Positions 1 to 10,970 are shown, numbered from the stretch's first letter. The stretch: 64,000 nucleotides of DNA from Parablautia sp. Marseille-Q6255 (GCF_951230155.1 NZ_CATNVD010000006.1:1-64000), one strand, 5' to 3'. A program made the numbers and translations. Notes: generated by a model from the sequence alone, not told the origin.

Positions 1-140
1 GAAGCAATGAAAAAGCCCCTTTAGGGGCAGCTGTGAATGTGGTGCAGTTGGCAGACCTTCAGTGCGCCTTCCGGGCGCAAGCAGGTAATAGCCCCTTATA
101 GGGGCAGTGCAAGCCACCGGCTAAGCCGGTGGTCTTGACT
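1..140. repeat. Cluster of four short hairpins (mobile palindromic repeat-like)
   Basis: Four compact inverted repeats lie side by side: GCCCC/GGGGC at 15-28, TGCGCC/GGCGCA at 63-79, GCCCC/GGGGC at 91-105 and CCACCGGC/GCCGGTGG at 114-132. The two GCCCC hairpins are near-copies of each other. No protein is seen here. The arrangement resembles the hairpin-bearing ends of IS200/IS605-type elements or their non-autonomous derivatives, but no transposase is visible and the left side is cut by the window edge, so the family assignment is inference. Confidence 0.5.
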
Positions 141-144
141 AAGA

Positions 145-873
145 TCATGAGCTTTTGCTGGTATCTTCGAGCGTGGCGATCTGTTCGGCCGCAAATGTAT
201 GGATCAGACGATAATCCTCTTCGCAGTAATGGATCCCGTCGATCGTCGCCACCTCATTTGCCATCAGATAAGTAAAGCTGTCGATATACGTCTCTGGAAA
301 GCACTGCTTCAGGTGACTGTTAAAATCTGCGATCTCCTCATTGGTGATGTTTTTGCATACTGCCGGATCGATCGGATTCACGGAAAGAAAATAAAAGTGC
401 GTGTCGGGATACTGTTTGGTCAGGGAGGTGTACAGCTCTATGTAGCGATCCAGATTATCGTAATCATTTACGCCAAAGTTGAAAACAACAGGAGCCCCGG
501 GATATGCGGCGATCGCGTCCTTTACCTGGGGAAGCCCGGATTCGGCAAGCCAGTTGTAGCCTTCCCCGGAGGCTCCGATGTAGAGATCATCGTTGTCCAT
601 GGCATTTTGCATACCGATCGTGCGGGAATCACCGACCCATATGACGAAGAGCTCGTCCTCTTTTTTCTCCGTATCAGCTGCAGCAGAAGCAGTGTCTGAT
701 ATCTGCGTCTCATGCAGGGTGGCCAGAACAGCATCCGCCTCCTCCTGTGTCTGCGTTTCGCCGGATGGAAATACGTCTGCTTTATGCTGCCATGTCAGAT
801 AAACAGTCAGTGCGCTTAAAAAAACAAGCCCGGCAACAGCAGATACGATTGCGGCTGTAGTCCCTTTCTTCAT
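145..873 (-). CDS. Secreted or membrane-anchored SGNH/GDSL-type hydrolase
   Basis: This 242-residue protein starts with a lysine pair and a hydrophobic segment at about residues 7-27, which acts as a signal peptide or membrane anchor. A low-complexity acidic linker follows, then an SGNH fold: block I GDSRTIGM (nucleophile Ser), block II around GASGEG, block III NFGVND and a C-terminal DGIHY that supplies the catalytic Asp and His. Such enzymes are esterases or acyl-hydrolases, often acting on acetylated polysaccharide. The substrate cannot be read from the sequence. The ATG is preceded by AAAGGA at suitable spacing and by its own promoter, and the gene is divergent from the heat-shock operon. 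Confidence 0.8.
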   Translation of the reverse strand: MKKGTTAAIVSAVAGLVFLSALTVYLTWQHKADVFPSGETQTQEEADAVLATLHETQISDTASAAADTEKKEDELFVIWVGDSRTIGMQNAMDNDDLYIGASGEGYNWLAESGLPQVKDAIAAYPGAPVVFNFGVNDYDNLDRYIELYTSLTKQYPDTHFYFLSVNPIDPAVCKNITNEEIADFNSHLKQCFPETYIDSFTYLMANEVATIDGIHYCEEDYRLIHTFAAEQIATLEDTSKSS

Positions 874-921
874 ATAATATGTCCTTTCTGATTATCAAAT
901 AGAAGTGTCTAACTGATTTCT

Positions 922-949
922 ACTATAGCACAATTGAGTGAAATGTCAA
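922..949 (-). promoter_or_regulatory. Sigma-A promoter of the SGNH hydrolase gene
   Basis: On the minus strand a perfect TTGACA (944-949) is followed after 16 bp by TATAGT (922-927). It points into the SGNH hydrolase gene and is divergent from the hrcA promoter. Confidence 0.65.
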
Positions 950-1027
950 ATTGAATCCAACGGGAGGATTCGACAGGATATGCAAAAAGAAAAGCAAAAA
1001 GAAAATACGAAAAAATGAAAAATGGTA

Positions 1028-1097
1028 TTGACAAAAAAAGAACTGGGTATTATAGTAACAACGTAAGGTGTTAGCACTCAAAGCAAGAGAGTGCTAA
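1028..1097 (+). promoter_or_regulatory. Heat-shock promoter with CIRCE operator
   Basis: TTGACA (1028-1033), a 17-bp spacer and TATAGT (1051-1056) form a sigma-A promoter. Downstream at 1071-1097 is a perfect CIRCE element, TTAGCACTC-N9-GAGTGCTAA, the known HrcA operator. It lies at and beyond the expected transcription start, so HrcA binding would block initiation. The first gene of the operon is hrcA itself, which indicates autoregulation. Confidence 0.95.
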
Positions 1098-1123
1098 CAA
1101 GATAGCAGAAAGGAAGGATTCAG

Positions 1124-2143
1124 ATGCAGCTCGATGATAGAAAATGGACTATATTAAAAGCTATCATTAAAACTTATCTGGAAACGGGCGAGCCGGTCGG
1201 CTCCAGGACGATTTCCAAATATGCTGACCTGAACCTCAGTTCCGCTACCATACGAAATGAGATGTCTGATCTGGAAGAGATGGGGCTGATCCTTCAGCCG
1301 CATACTTCGGCAGGACGGATCCCTTCGGATGCAGGCTACCGTCTGTACGTCGATCACATGATGACGGAAAAGGATCGGGAAGTCACAGAAATGAAGGAGA
1401 TGATGATCCAGCGGCAGGATAAGATGGAGCTGGTTTTAAAGCAGCTTGCCCGTGTACTTGCGAATAACACCAACTACGCGGCTATGATATCAGGACCGCA
1501 GTACCATCAGACAAAGCTTAAATTTATTCAGCTCTCTATCGTAAATGAATCGCAGATCCTGGCGGTCATCGTGACGCAGGGGAATGTAGTCAAAAATAAG
1601 ATGATCCAGATCGAACACGGGCTGGATCCGCAGACAGTTCTCGAGATGAACATACTTTTGAATACAGCACTGAACGGTCTGACGATGGAGGAGATCAATC
1701 TTGCGACGATCTCCAGGCTAAAAGAGCAGGCAGGGATCCACAGTGATGTGATCAATCAGGTGCTTGATGCGGTCGCCGAGACGATACAGTCCGCAAATGA
1801 TGTAGAGATCTATACGAGCGGTGCGACCAATATTTTCAAGTATCCGGAGCTTTCCAGCAGCGAGAAGGCAAGTGAGCTGATCAGCGCTTTCGAGGAAAAA
1901 AAGGATCTGGTAGATATGATCAGTTCTGAGAGCAGCGAGGAAACAGGGATCCAGGTTTATATCGGACAGGAAGCGCCGGTGGCGTCGATGCAGGACTGCA
2001 GTGTTGTTACAGCCACCTATGAGATAGGCGATGGGATGTATGGCCGGATAGGTGTCATAGGGCCAAAGCGTATGGATTACGATAATGTGATCAGCACGCT
2101 GAAGACGCTGATGGTACAGCTCGACCAGATCTTCAAGAAATAG
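1124..2143 (+). CDS. hrcA: Heat-inducible transcription repressor HrcA
   Basis: The 339-residue protein has the family length of about 340. An N-terminal winged helix (residues 1-75) carries the conserved SSATIRNEMSDLEEMGL and HTSAGRIPSDAGYR signatures, and a GAF-like dimerisation domain follows. HrcA represses class I heat-shock genes by binding CIRCE, and its activity usually depends on GroEL. A perfect CIRCE lies just upstream, and grpE follows after 20 bp. The ATG has a good AAAGGAAGG ribosome site. Confidence 0.97.
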   Translation: MQLDDRKWTILKAIIKTYLETGEPVGSRTISKYADLNLSSATIRNEMSDLEEMGLILQPHTSAGRIPSDAGYRLYVDHMMTEKDREVTEMKEMMIQRQDKMELVLKQLARVLANNTNYAAMISGPQYHQTKLKFIQLSIVNESQILAVIVTQGNVVKNKMIQIEHGLDPQTVLEMNILLNTALNGLTMEEINLATISRLKEQAGIHSDVINQVLDAVAETIQSANDVEIYTSGATNIFKYPELSSSEKASELISAFEEKKDLVDMISSESSEETGIQVYIGQEAPVASMQDCSVVTATYEIGDGMYGRIGVIGPKRMDYDNVISTLKTLMVQLDQIFKK

Positions 2144-2163
2144 CAGAAAGGTGGAAAAGGCCA

Positions 2164-2808
2164 ATGGATGAAAATAAAAAAGACGACATGGTAGAGGAAA
2201 CTGCGGACAGGACAGAAGAATCTGTGGAGACACAGGAAGACGTGATGGACGCAGAATATGAGCAGGTCGCAGAGGATGGCTGTGAGCAGGAGATGGCGCA
2301 GGAGCAGCCGGAGACTGGAGAAGAAGCAGAGGAATCAAAGCTGAAAGGCTTCTTTGGAAAAAAGAAAAAGGACAAAAAGGATCAGCAGATCGAAGAGCTG
2401 ACGGACCGGGTACAGCGCCAGATGGCAGAGTTTGATAATTTCCGCAAGCGTTCGGAGAAGGAAAAGGCAGCCATGTATGAGGTGGGGGCAAAGAGCGTGA
2501 TCGAAAAGATCCTGCCGACGATCGACAACTTTGAGCGCGGGTTTGCGGCGCTGACAGAGGAACAGAAGGCAGATCCATTTGCGGATGGTATGGATAAGGT
2601 ATACCGCCAGATGATGACGACGCTTGAGTCGATCGGAGTAAAGCCGATCGAGGCAGTCGGAAAGGAATTTGATCCGAACTTCCATAACGCAGTAATGCAT
2701 GTGGAGGATGAGGAGGCAGGTGAGAATATCATTGTGGAGGAATTCCAGAAAGGATATCTGTACCGGGACAGTGTCGTAAGACACAGCATGGTGAAAGTCG
2801 CAAACTAG
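2164..2808 (+). CDS. grpE: Nucleotide exchange factor GrpE
   Basis: GrpE releases ADP from DnaK and so resets the chaperone cycle. The 214-residue protein has a long acidic, probably disordered N-terminus (about residues 1-60), a Lys-rich patch, a long alpha-helical dimerisation region (FDNFRKRSEKEK) and the C-terminal beta domain with FDPNFHNAVMHVED and GYLYRDSVVRHSMVKV. It lies between hrcA and dnaK in the classic Firmicute order and should be controlled from the CIRCE promoter. Confidence 0.96.
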   Translation: MDENKKDDMVEETADRTEESVETQEDVMDAEYEQVAEDGCEQEMAQEQPETGEEAEESKLKGFFGKKKKDKKDQQIEELTDRVQRQMAEFDNFRKRSEKEKAAMYEVGAKSVIEKILPTIDNFERGFAALTEEQKADPFADGMDKVYRQMMTTLESIGVKPIEAVGKEFDPNFHNAVMHVEDEEAGENIIVEEFQKGYLYRDSVVRHSMVKVAN

Positions 2809-2889
2809 CGCGTCACAAAATGCTGTTTATATATATTCAGAACAGTGCCGCAGGCACATGACAAATACAGAAGAAACGCAAATAGGTAA

Positions 2890-4773
<1,884 letters not shown>

Positions 4774-4796
4774 TGCGCGAAAGCAATGAGCCGTGC

Positions 4797-5080
4797 CGTC
4801 AACCTCACAGAGACAGATGCCGTGAACTTGTTCACAGGCAGATGTCTCTGTGAGGCTGACGATAGGGCGAACGCCCGCGAGCGAGGATTTGCGCAGCAAA
4901 TACGAGCTTGCAGCACGGCTTGCAGCAGATGCGATGCCGTGAACTTGTTCACAGGCAGATGTCTCTGTGAGGCTGACGATAGGGCGAACGCCCGCGAGCG
5001 AGGATTTGCGCAGTAAATACGAGCTTGCAGCACGGCTTGTAGCAGATGCGGTGCCGTGAACTTGTTCACAGGCAGATATA
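4797..5080. repeat. 117-bp tandem repeat array with long palindrome between dnaK and dnaJ
   Basis: A unit starting GATGCCGTGAACTTGTTCAC begins at 4816 and recurs at 4933 and 5050, an exact period of 117 bp, with the third copy broken off near 5080. Copies 1 and 2 are almost identical. Each unit holds the hairpin GTGAAC/GTTCAC. Around the first copy, 4797-4861 folds into a roughly 65-nt near-perfect palindrome (CCTCACAGAGACA pairing with TGTCTCTGTGAGG). This array occupies nearly all of the 375-bp dnaK-dnaJ gap. An open frame across it is only a consequence of the repeat. A further hairpin (CCCCTG/CAGGGG at 5101-5125) lies before the dnaJ ribosome site. Confidence 0.85.
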
Positions 5081-5148
5081 TCATATTGAAAACATACGAA
5101 CCCCTGGGGGATTTTCCTTCAGGGGCATCGTTGAGTAAGGTGGTACAG

Positions 5149-6336
5149 ATGGCGGAGAATAAAAGAGATTATTACGAGGTGCTCGGCGTAGACAGGAGCG
5201 CTGATGACGCAGCGCTGAAAAAGGCGTACCGGGCTCTTGCAAAGAAATACCATCCGGATATGAACCCGGGGGACGCCGAGGCGGAGAAAAAATTCAAAGA
5301 AGCTTCGGAGGCATATGCAGTTTTAAGTGATCCGGAGAAGAGAAGACAGTACGATCAGTTCGGTCATGCGGCATTTGAACAGGGAGGTCCGGGCGGCTTT
5401 GGCGGCTTTGACGGATTTAACTTCAGCGGAGATATGGGCGACATTTTCGGCGATATTTTCGGTGATCTCTTCGGCGGCAGCAGACGGCGCGGCGGCGCTT
5501 CCCGGGGACCGATGCAGGGAGCTAATCTGCGTACGAGCGTGCGGATCACATTCGAGGAGGCTATTTCGGGGTGTGAGAAGGAGATTGAGCTTACACTCAA
5601 GGATGAGTGTACAACGTGTCACGGTACGGGCGCAAAGCCCGGCACCTCACCGGAGACCTGTCCGAAATGCGGAGGAAAGGGTCAGGTGATCTTTACCCAG
5701 CAGTCACTGTTCGGTACGGTACAGAATGTGCAGACCTGTCCGGAGTGCCACGGCACAGGAAAGATCGTCAAGGAAAAATGTCCGGACTGCTACGGTACGG
5801 GATATACCTCAAGCAAAAAGAAGATCAAGGTGACCATCCCGGCCGGCATCGACAATGGACAGAGCATCCGTATCCGGGAAAAGGGAGAGCCGGGGACAAA
5901 TGGCGGACCAAGAGGAGATCTGCTCGTGGAAGTAGTCGTTGGCAGACATCCGATCTTCCAGAGGCAGGATATGAACATCTACTCGACTGTGCCGATGACA
6001 TTTGCCCAGGCAGCGCTGGGCGGCGATATCCGTATCAGTACAGTGGACGGAGATATCGTATATACAGTCAAGCCGGGTACCCAGACCGATACCAAGGTGC
6101 GTTTCAAGGGGAAGGGCGTGCCGTCGCTTCGCAATAAGAATGTGCGCGGCGACCATTATGTGACGCTGGTCATCGAGGTGCCGACAAAGCTTTCCGAGGC
6201 TGCAAAGCAGGCGCTTCGCGAGTTTGATCGGGAGAGCGGAAACAGCTTAAACCAGACTGCCGACGGCGCAGAGAAGAAGGAAAAACCGAAGAAAAAGGGC
6301 TTCATGGATAAGCTGAAAGAAACATTTGAAGACTGA
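5149..6336 (+). CDS. dnaJ: Chaperone protein DnaJ (Hsp40)
   Basis: DnaJ stimulates the DnaK ATPase and delivers unfolded clients. The 395-residue protein starts with the J domain ([12 protein letters not shown], catalytic HPD in KKYHPDMN), followed by a Gly/Phe-rich linker and four CxxCxGxG zinc motifs: [24 protein letters not shown] and CPDCYGTG. The two substrate-binding beta domains come last. The ATG at MAENKRD is chosen because the J domain begins there and GTAAGG lies 8 bp upstream; the open frame extends further upstream into repeat DNA, which is not likely translated. The array separating it from dnaK is unusual. Confidence 0.96.
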   Translation: MAENKRDYYEVLGVDRSADDAALKKAYRALAKKYHPDMNPGDAEAEKKFKEASEAYAVLSDPEKRRQYDQFGHAAFEQGGPGGFGGFDGFNFSGDMGDIFGDIFGDLFGGSRRRGGASRGPMQGANLRTSVRITFEEAISGCEKEIELTLKDECTTCHGTGAKPGTSPETCPKCGGKGQVIFTQQSLFGTVQNVQTCPECHGTGKIVKEKCPDCYGTGYTSSKKKIKVTIPAGIDNGQSIRIREKGEPGTNGGPRGDLLVEVVVGRHPIFQRQDMNIYSTVPMTFAQAALGGDIRISTVDGDIVYTVKPGTQTDTKVRFKGKGVPSLRNKNVRGDHYVTLVIEVPTKLSEAAKQALREFDRESGNSLNQTADGAEKKEKPKKKGFMDKLKETFED

Positions 6337-6450
6337 TGTGGTACAGGGCTGCAGCCGGAAGGCGGCAGTCCTTGTTGGATTTCAATCCTTTCTGACCGTG
6401 TGCAGGAAGGATCACAGGAGACTGGCATAAGAAAGGAGTGCAGGAAACGT

Positions 6451-7428
6451 ATGAAATGGAATAAATTTACTTTAAAGACAAGAACTGAGGTAGAGGATAT
6501 TGTGATCTCCTCTCTGGCGGATGCCGGAGTAGAAGGAGTCGAGATTGAGGACAAGGTGCCGCTTACGGAGGCGGACAAGCAGCAGATGTTTGTGGATATC
6601 CTGCCGGACGGACCGGAGGATGACGGGATCGCGTATCTGAATTTTTATCTGGAGGAGGATGCGGACAAGGAGGCAGTCCTTGCGCGTGTGAAGGAGGAGC
6701 TCGACAGTCTGCGTGACTTCCTTGACATTGGCGAGGGGACGATCACTGAGAGTCAGACAGAGGACAAGGACTGGATCAACAACTGGAAGGAGTATTTCCA
6801 TCAGTTTTATGTAGATGATATTCTGATCATTCCTTCCTGGGAAGAGGTGAAGGAAGAGGACAGGGACAAGATGATCATCCACATTGATCCAGGTACTGCA
6901 TTTGGAACAGGAATGCATGAGACGACGCAGCTTTGTATGCGCCAGCTCAAAAAATTTGTGACAGAGGAGACGGAGCTTCTCGACGTTGGCACAGGCAGCG
7001 GGATCCTCTCGATCGCGGCATTAAAGCTTGGTGCACGCCATGCGGTCGGCACAGACCTGGATCCGTGTGCGATCACGGCGACAAAAGAGAACCTCGAAGT
7101 AAATGATATCCCGGATGGCGCGATGGACGTGATGATCGGCAACATTATTGATGATAAGGCAGTACAGGATGCCGTCGGCTATGAGAAGTATGATATCGTA
7201 GTAGCGAATATTCTGGCAGATGTGCTGATCCCGCTTACGCCGGTCATTTTGAACCAGATGAAAACGGGCGGTATTTATATTACATCCGGTATCATTGATG
7301 AAAAAGAAAAGGATGTGGTAGAGGCAGTGCAGGCTGCAGGACTGGAGATCGTTGAGGTGACGCACCAAAATGACTGGGTATCCGTGACCGCGCGCAAAAC
7401 GGGTGAAACGAAGTCCGGGAGAGAATAG
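6451..7428 (+). CDS. prmA: Ribosomal protein L11 methyltransferase PrmA
   Basis: PrmA trimethylates lysines and the N-terminus of ribosomal protein L11 using SAM. The 325-residue protein has an N-terminal substrate-recognition domain (MKWNKFTLKTRTEVED) and a class I methyltransferase domain with HIDPGTAFGTGMHETT, motif I DVGTGSGILSIAA and the catalytic-loop VANILADVL. The ATG follows a strong AAAGGAGTG; upstream in-frame codons lack such a site. The order dnaJ-prmA-rsmE is the common Firmicute arrangement. Confidence 0.95.
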   Translation: MKWNKFTLKTRTEVEDIVISSLADAGVEGVEIEDKVPLTEADKQQMFVDILPDGPEDDGIAYLNFYLEEDADKEAVLARVKEELDSLRDFLDIGEGTITESQTEDKDWINNWKEYFHQFYVDDILIIPSWEEVKEEDRDKMIIHIDPGTAFGTGMHETTQLCMRQLKKFVTEETELLDVGTGSGILSIAALKLGARHAVGTDLDPCAITATKENLEVNDIPDGAMDVMIGNIIDDKAVQDAVGYEKYDIVVANILADVLIPLTPVILNQMKTGGIYITSGIIDEKEKDVVEAVQAAGLEIVEVTHQNDWVSVTARKTGETKSGRE

Positions 7429-7469
7429 AAACGGACAGAGGTGTAAATAAGTAAGCGGAGGGCAGGTTT

Positions 7470-8225
7470 ATGTATCATTTTTTTGTAGAGCCGGAACAGA
7501 TCGGAGCAAACGAGATCACGATCACTGGCAGCGACGTCAACCATATCCGAAATGTGCTGCGCATGGAAGAAGGAGAGCAGATCAGCGTCAGCAGCGGGGA
7601 GAGCGCGACACAGTATCGCTGTGCGATTACCTCCCTCTCGGAGGAGTGCGTCGTGGCGAAGATCATGTGGGCTCAGGAGGCAGACACGGAGCTTCCGGCA
7701 AAGCTGTACCTGTTTCAGGGACTTCCCAAGGGCGACAAGATGGAGCTGATCATCCAGAAGGCAGTCGAGCTTGGAGTCTATGAGATCATTCCGGTAGCCA
7801 CAAAACGCGCGGTAGTAAAGCTGGATGCGAAAAAGGCGGAGTCTAAGTGCAGGCGATGGAACGCGATCTCTGAGAGCGCGGCAAAGCAGTCAAAGCGTAT
7901 GATCGTGCCGGAGGTGAAAAATGTCATGACATTCTCCCAGGCAGTTTCATATGCAAAGGAAATCTGCACAAAAATGATGATCCCCTATGAGCTTGCCGAA
8001 GGGATGGAAGAGACACGGCGGATCTTTGCAGATATTCAGGCAGGCGATGCGGCCGCTGTATTTATCGGGCCGGAGGGAGGCTTTGATGAAGCAGAGGTCG
8101 CGCTGGCGCGGCAGGCTGGCGCTTCTGCGGTGACACTTGGCAGGCGGATCCTGCGGACAGAGACGGCCGGGATGACGGTACTGTCCATTCTGATGTTCCA
8201 TCTGGAGGGGCAGGTAAGACCATAA
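7470..8225 (+). CDS. rsmE: 16S rRNA m3U1498 methyltransferase RsmE
   Basis: RsmE methylates N3 of U1498 in 16S rRNA. The 251-residue length fits the family. A PUA-like N-terminal domain precedes the SPOUT (trefoil-knot) methyltransferase with FQGLPKGDKME, the SAM-binding FIGPEGGFDEAE and the knot signature LGRRILRTETA. It sits 41 bp after prmA, as in many Firmicutes, and is likely co-transcribed with it. Confidence 0.95.
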   Translation: MYHFFVEPEQIGANEITITGSDVNHIRNVLRMEEGEQISVSSGESATQYRCAITSLSEECVVAKIMWAQEADTELPAKLYLFQGLPKGDKMELIIQKAVELGVYEIIPVATKRAVVKLDAKKAESKCRRWNAISESAAKQSKRMIVPEVKNVMTFSQAVSYAKEICTKMMIPYELAEGMEETRRIFADIQAGDAAAVFIGPEGGFDEAEVALARQAGASAVTLGRRILRTETAGMTVLSILMFHLEGQVRP

Positions 8226-8241
8226 GAAAGGAAATCAGACA

Positions 8242-9255
8242 GTGGCGCAAAAAAGAAAACTGACAAGGACGGCAGTGCTGCAGACGGCGAAGATCGCCGT
8301 CGGGAGCAGCGCGGCGATTTATATTGCAGAGCTTTTGGGGTTGCAGTTTGCGACCTCGGCAGGCACGATCGCGCTTCTTACGATCGTGACGACAAAGTGG
8401 GGGACGCTGCGGCTTGCATGGCAGCGCGTATTCACGTATGTGCTGTCAGCGATCCTGGCGTATCTGATCCTGGAGGTTGCAGGCAGCGGGGACTGGGTAG
8501 GATACGGTGTTTATATCTTCCTGACGGTTTTGCTTGCAGAAGTATTTGACTGGAGGGCAACCGTCTCCGTCAACGCAGTGATAGGAGCGCATTTTGTGAC
8601 ACAGATGGATTTTAGTCCGGCATTTTTTTTGAATGAACTGATGCTGGTGGTGCTCGGGATTTCGATTGCCATGATCCTGAATCTCTTCCATAACAATAAT
8701 AGCCGCCGCAGCAGGATCATCCAGAATATGCGGTCAGTGGAGCAGGAGCTGCAGACGATCCTCTGTGAGATGGCGGCGTATCTGACCGGAGGGGCGCGTT
8801 ACCGAAACGTCTGGGACAGCCTGAAGGCGCTGGAGGCAAGGCTTGAGGGCTGTATTGCAGATGCCAATGAATATCAGGGCAATACATTCGCGTCACATCC
8901 GGCCTATTATATTGACTATTTTGAGATGAGAATGCGCCAGTGTGTCGTACTGCTCAGTCTTCATGATGAAATGAAGAAAATGAGAGAGCTTCCGATACAG
9001 GCAAAGGTGATCGCCGGATATATGGAATATCTGGCAGAGCACGTGCTGGAACGCAATGTACCGGACGAGCAGATCGGCAGACTTACAGCTCTCGTGGATA
9101 CGATGCAGGAGGAGCCGCTTCCGCAAAGCCATGCAGAGTTTGAAAACCGCGCTCTTTTGTACCATATTCTGATGGATCTGGAGGAATTTCTCAATTTTAA
9201 AAAGCTGTTTGTTGAGGACCTTGATGAAGAACAGAAAAAACGGTATTGGCAATAG
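8242..9255 (+). CDS. Aromatic acid exporter family (ArAE/FUSC-like) membrane protein
   Basis: The 337-residue protein has an N-terminal membrane domain (residues 10-150) with about four to five hydrophobic helices, including a GTIALLTIVTTKWGT helix and a second that ends at LNLFHNNNSRRSR. A soluble helical C-terminal domain of about 180 residues follows, the layout of the ArAE_1 plus ArAE_1_C family. Such proteins are annotated as exporters of aromatic carboxylates, but the substrate here is unknown. The GTG start follows AAAGGA at 9 bp. It begins 16 bp after rsmE and probably reads through from it. Confidence 0.8.
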   Translation: MAQKRKLTRTAVLQTAKIAVGSSAAIYIAELLGLQFATSAGTIALLTIVTTKWGTLRLAWQRVFTYVLSAILAYLILEVAGSGDWVGYGVYIFLTVLLAEVFDWRATVSVNAVIGAHFVTQMDFSPAFFLNELMLVVLGISIAMILNLFHNNNSRRSRIIQNMRSVEQELQTILCEMAAYLTGGARYRNVWDSLKALEARLEGCIADANEYQGNTFASHPAYYIDYFEMRMRQCVVLLSLHDEMKKMRELPIQAKVIAGYMEYLAEHVLERNVPDEQIGRLTALVDTMQEEPLPQSHAEFENRALLYHILMDLEEFLNFKKLFVEDLDEEQKKRYWQ

Positions 9256-9275
9256 TGGGCAGGTTGTGGTAGAAT
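9246..9275 (+). promoter_or_regulatory. Possible promoter of the ACT-protein/desulfurase/thiI genes
   Basis: TTGGCA (9246-9251) and TAGAAT (9270-9275) are separated by 18 bp and overlap the end of the preceding gene. The match is fair, not perfect; the next genes could also be read from upstream. Confidence 0.4.
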
Positions 9276-9315
9276 TGCCGTGTCACATAGTGAGAAACAA
9301 CATGAGGAGAGACGT

Positions 9316-9738
9316 ATGTTAAGCCAGATTTCAATATATACAGAAAACAAAAAGGGAGCCATGCGCGAGATCACAGAGCTGATGCAGCAGCAGGACATCA
9401 ACATCCTGGGTTCTGTCAATAATGACAGTGCGGAGTACGGGATTGTACGGATGGTAGTGTCGCAGCCGCAAAAGGCGCTGCAGTCACTTTCTGAAAAAGG
9501 ATATATGTGCAAGCTGACAGATGTGCTCGGCATTGAGATCCAGGATCGGGTAGGAGAGTTAAACCGCCTGCTCACAGCGCTTGATGAGAGCAATATCAAC
9601 GTCAACTACATGTATTTATCGTTTAACCGTGAGTCGGGCAGTCCGGTCATGGTGTTCCACACAAACGACATTACAGAGGTAGAGGAATGCCTGACGGCAA
9701 AGGGCTTTTGCGGTCTGGGCTCTCTGCGAGAGGCGTAA
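9316..9738 (+). CDS. Tandem ACT-domain protein
   Basis: The 140-residue protein consists of two ACT folds: LSQISIYTENKKGAMREITELM at the start and a second beginning near VLGIEIQDRVGELNRLLTAL. ACT domains bind amino acids or other small ligands and control enzymes or transcription. No catalytic domain is attached, so it is probably a stand-alone regulatory or ligand-binding protein. The ATG is preceded by GAGGAG at 6 bp; an upstream in-frame GTG lacks a ribosome site. It lies 38 bp before a cysteine desulfurase, but any link between the two is inference. Confidence 0.85.
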   Translation: MLSQISIYTENKKGAMREITELMQQQDINILGSVNNDSAEYGIVRMVVSQPQKALQSLSEKGYMCKLTDVLGIEIQDRVGELNRLLTALDESNINVNYMYLSFNRESGSPVMVFHTNDITEVEECLTAKGFCGLGSLREA

Positions 9739-9776
9739 GGATGACAGGGGCTTATTAAGGCAAGGAGGAGTGACAG

Positions 9777-10970
9777 GTGGAGGCATATCTGGATAATTCG
9801 GCGACGACACGCTGCACACAGAGCGTGTGCGATGCAGTGGTGCGTACCATGATGGAGGATTATGGCAATCCCTCATCCAAGCATATGAAAGGTGTGGAGG
9901 CGGAGCGGTATCTGCGGGAAGCACGGGAGACGATCGCGAGGACGCTGAAGGTAAATGAAAAAGAGATCTACTTTACCTCAGGCGCTACGGAATCCAACAA
10001 CTGGGCGATCCGGGGAGCCGCACTGGCGAACCGCAGAGCAGGGATGCACCTGATCACGACAGCAGTGGAGCATCCGGCTGTGCTTGCGCCGATGCAGTAT
10101 CTGGAGGAGCAGGGGTTCCGGGTGACCTATCTTCCGGTAGATGCGAGAGGGCGGATCAGTCTGGAGGACCTGGAGCAGGCGCTGTGCGACGATACGATCC
10201 TGGTGTCGATCATGTATGTAAATAATGAGGTCGGGACCGTGGAGCCTGTTGCGCAGGCGGCAAAGCTGGTCAAAAAATACAATCCCCGCATTCTGTTCCA
10301 CACAGATGCAGTGCAGGCATATGGAAAGCTGGCGGTTTATCCAAAACGGCTTGGCGTGGATCTGCTTTCCGTCAGCGCACACAAGATCCATGGACCAAAG
10401 GGCGTCGGTTTTCTGTATGTAAATGAAAAAGCAAAGCTGAATCCGTTCCTGCTTGGCGGCGGCCAGCAAAAGGGGATGCGTTCCGGCACGGATAATGTAC
10501 CGGGGGCTGCGGGGCTTGCGCAGGCGGCAAAGGAGGCGTATGAGTATCTTGAGGAGAGCACAGAGCATCTGCTTTGCCTGAAAAAACGCATGATGGACGG
10601 ACTGCATCAGCTTTCAGAAAGGCTTTCGGACGGGGAGACATCAGAGCTGCCCGCAGTGGTGATCCATTCTGAAGAAGGGCAGGAGAGTGCGCCGCATATT
10701 GTAAGCGCCGCGTTTCCGGGCGTGCGCAGTGAGGTGCTGCTGCATGCACTGGAGGACAGGGAGATTTATGTCTCGGCAGGTTCTGCGTGTTCTTCCAATA
10801 AAAAGCTTCCGGTCAGCCCCGTGTTAAAGGAGCTGCATCTTCGCCCGGAGCTGCTGGAGTCGACGCTGCGTTTTAGCTTCAGCCGCTTTACAACGCCAGA
10901 GGAGATTGACTACTGCCTGGAGACACTGGACGATCTGCTTCCGGTGCTGCGCAGATATGCGCGGCGTTAA
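9777..10970 (+). CDS. Cysteine desulfurase (NifS/IscS-like), likely ThiI partner
   Basis: This PLP enzyme (397 residues) takes sulfur from cysteine. It shows the family start YLDNSATTR, the PLP lysine in SVSAHKIHGPKG (about residue 203) and the persulfide-forming cysteine in SAGSACSS (about residue 337). The GTG start sits behind AAGGAGGAG. thiI begins 51 bp downstream. In Bacillus a dedicated NifS homologue (NifZ) feeds ThiI for 4-thiouridine formation, and the same pairing is the best explanation here. A role in general Fe-S assembly cannot be ruled out. Confidence 0.93.
   Translation: MEAYLDNSATTRCTQSVCDAVVRTMMEDYGNPSSKHMKGVEAERYLREARETIARTLKVNEKEIYFTSGATESNNWAIRGAALANRRAGMHLITTAVEHPAVLAPMQYLEEQGFRVTYLPVDARGRISLEDLEQALCDDTILVSIMYVNNEVGTVEPVAQAAKLVKKYNPRILFHTDAVQAYGKLAVYPKRLGVDLLSVSAHKIHGPKGVGFLYVNEKAKLNPFLLGGGQQKGMRSGTDNVPGAAGLAQAAKEAYEYLEESTEHLLCLKKRMMDGLHQLSERLSDGETSELPAVVIHSEEGQESAPHIVSAAFPGVRSEVLLHALEDREIYVSAGSACSSNKKLPVSPVLKELHLRPELLESTLRFSFSRFTTPEEIDYCLETLDDLLPVLRRYARR

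Noticed and set aside
1718-2578. 286-codon open frame on the minus strand across hrcA and grpE
   Set aside because: It lies opposite two clear genes, has low-complexity Ser/Pro/Leu-rich composition and no family motifs.
4786-5016. Open frame with repeated peptide in the dnaK-dnaJ repeat array
   Set aside because: The repeat comes from the 117-bp DNA unit; no ribosome site and no known family.
4797-5080. CRISPR array
   Set aside because: Only 2.3 copies, the whole 117-bp unit repeats without unique spacers, and no cas genes are present.
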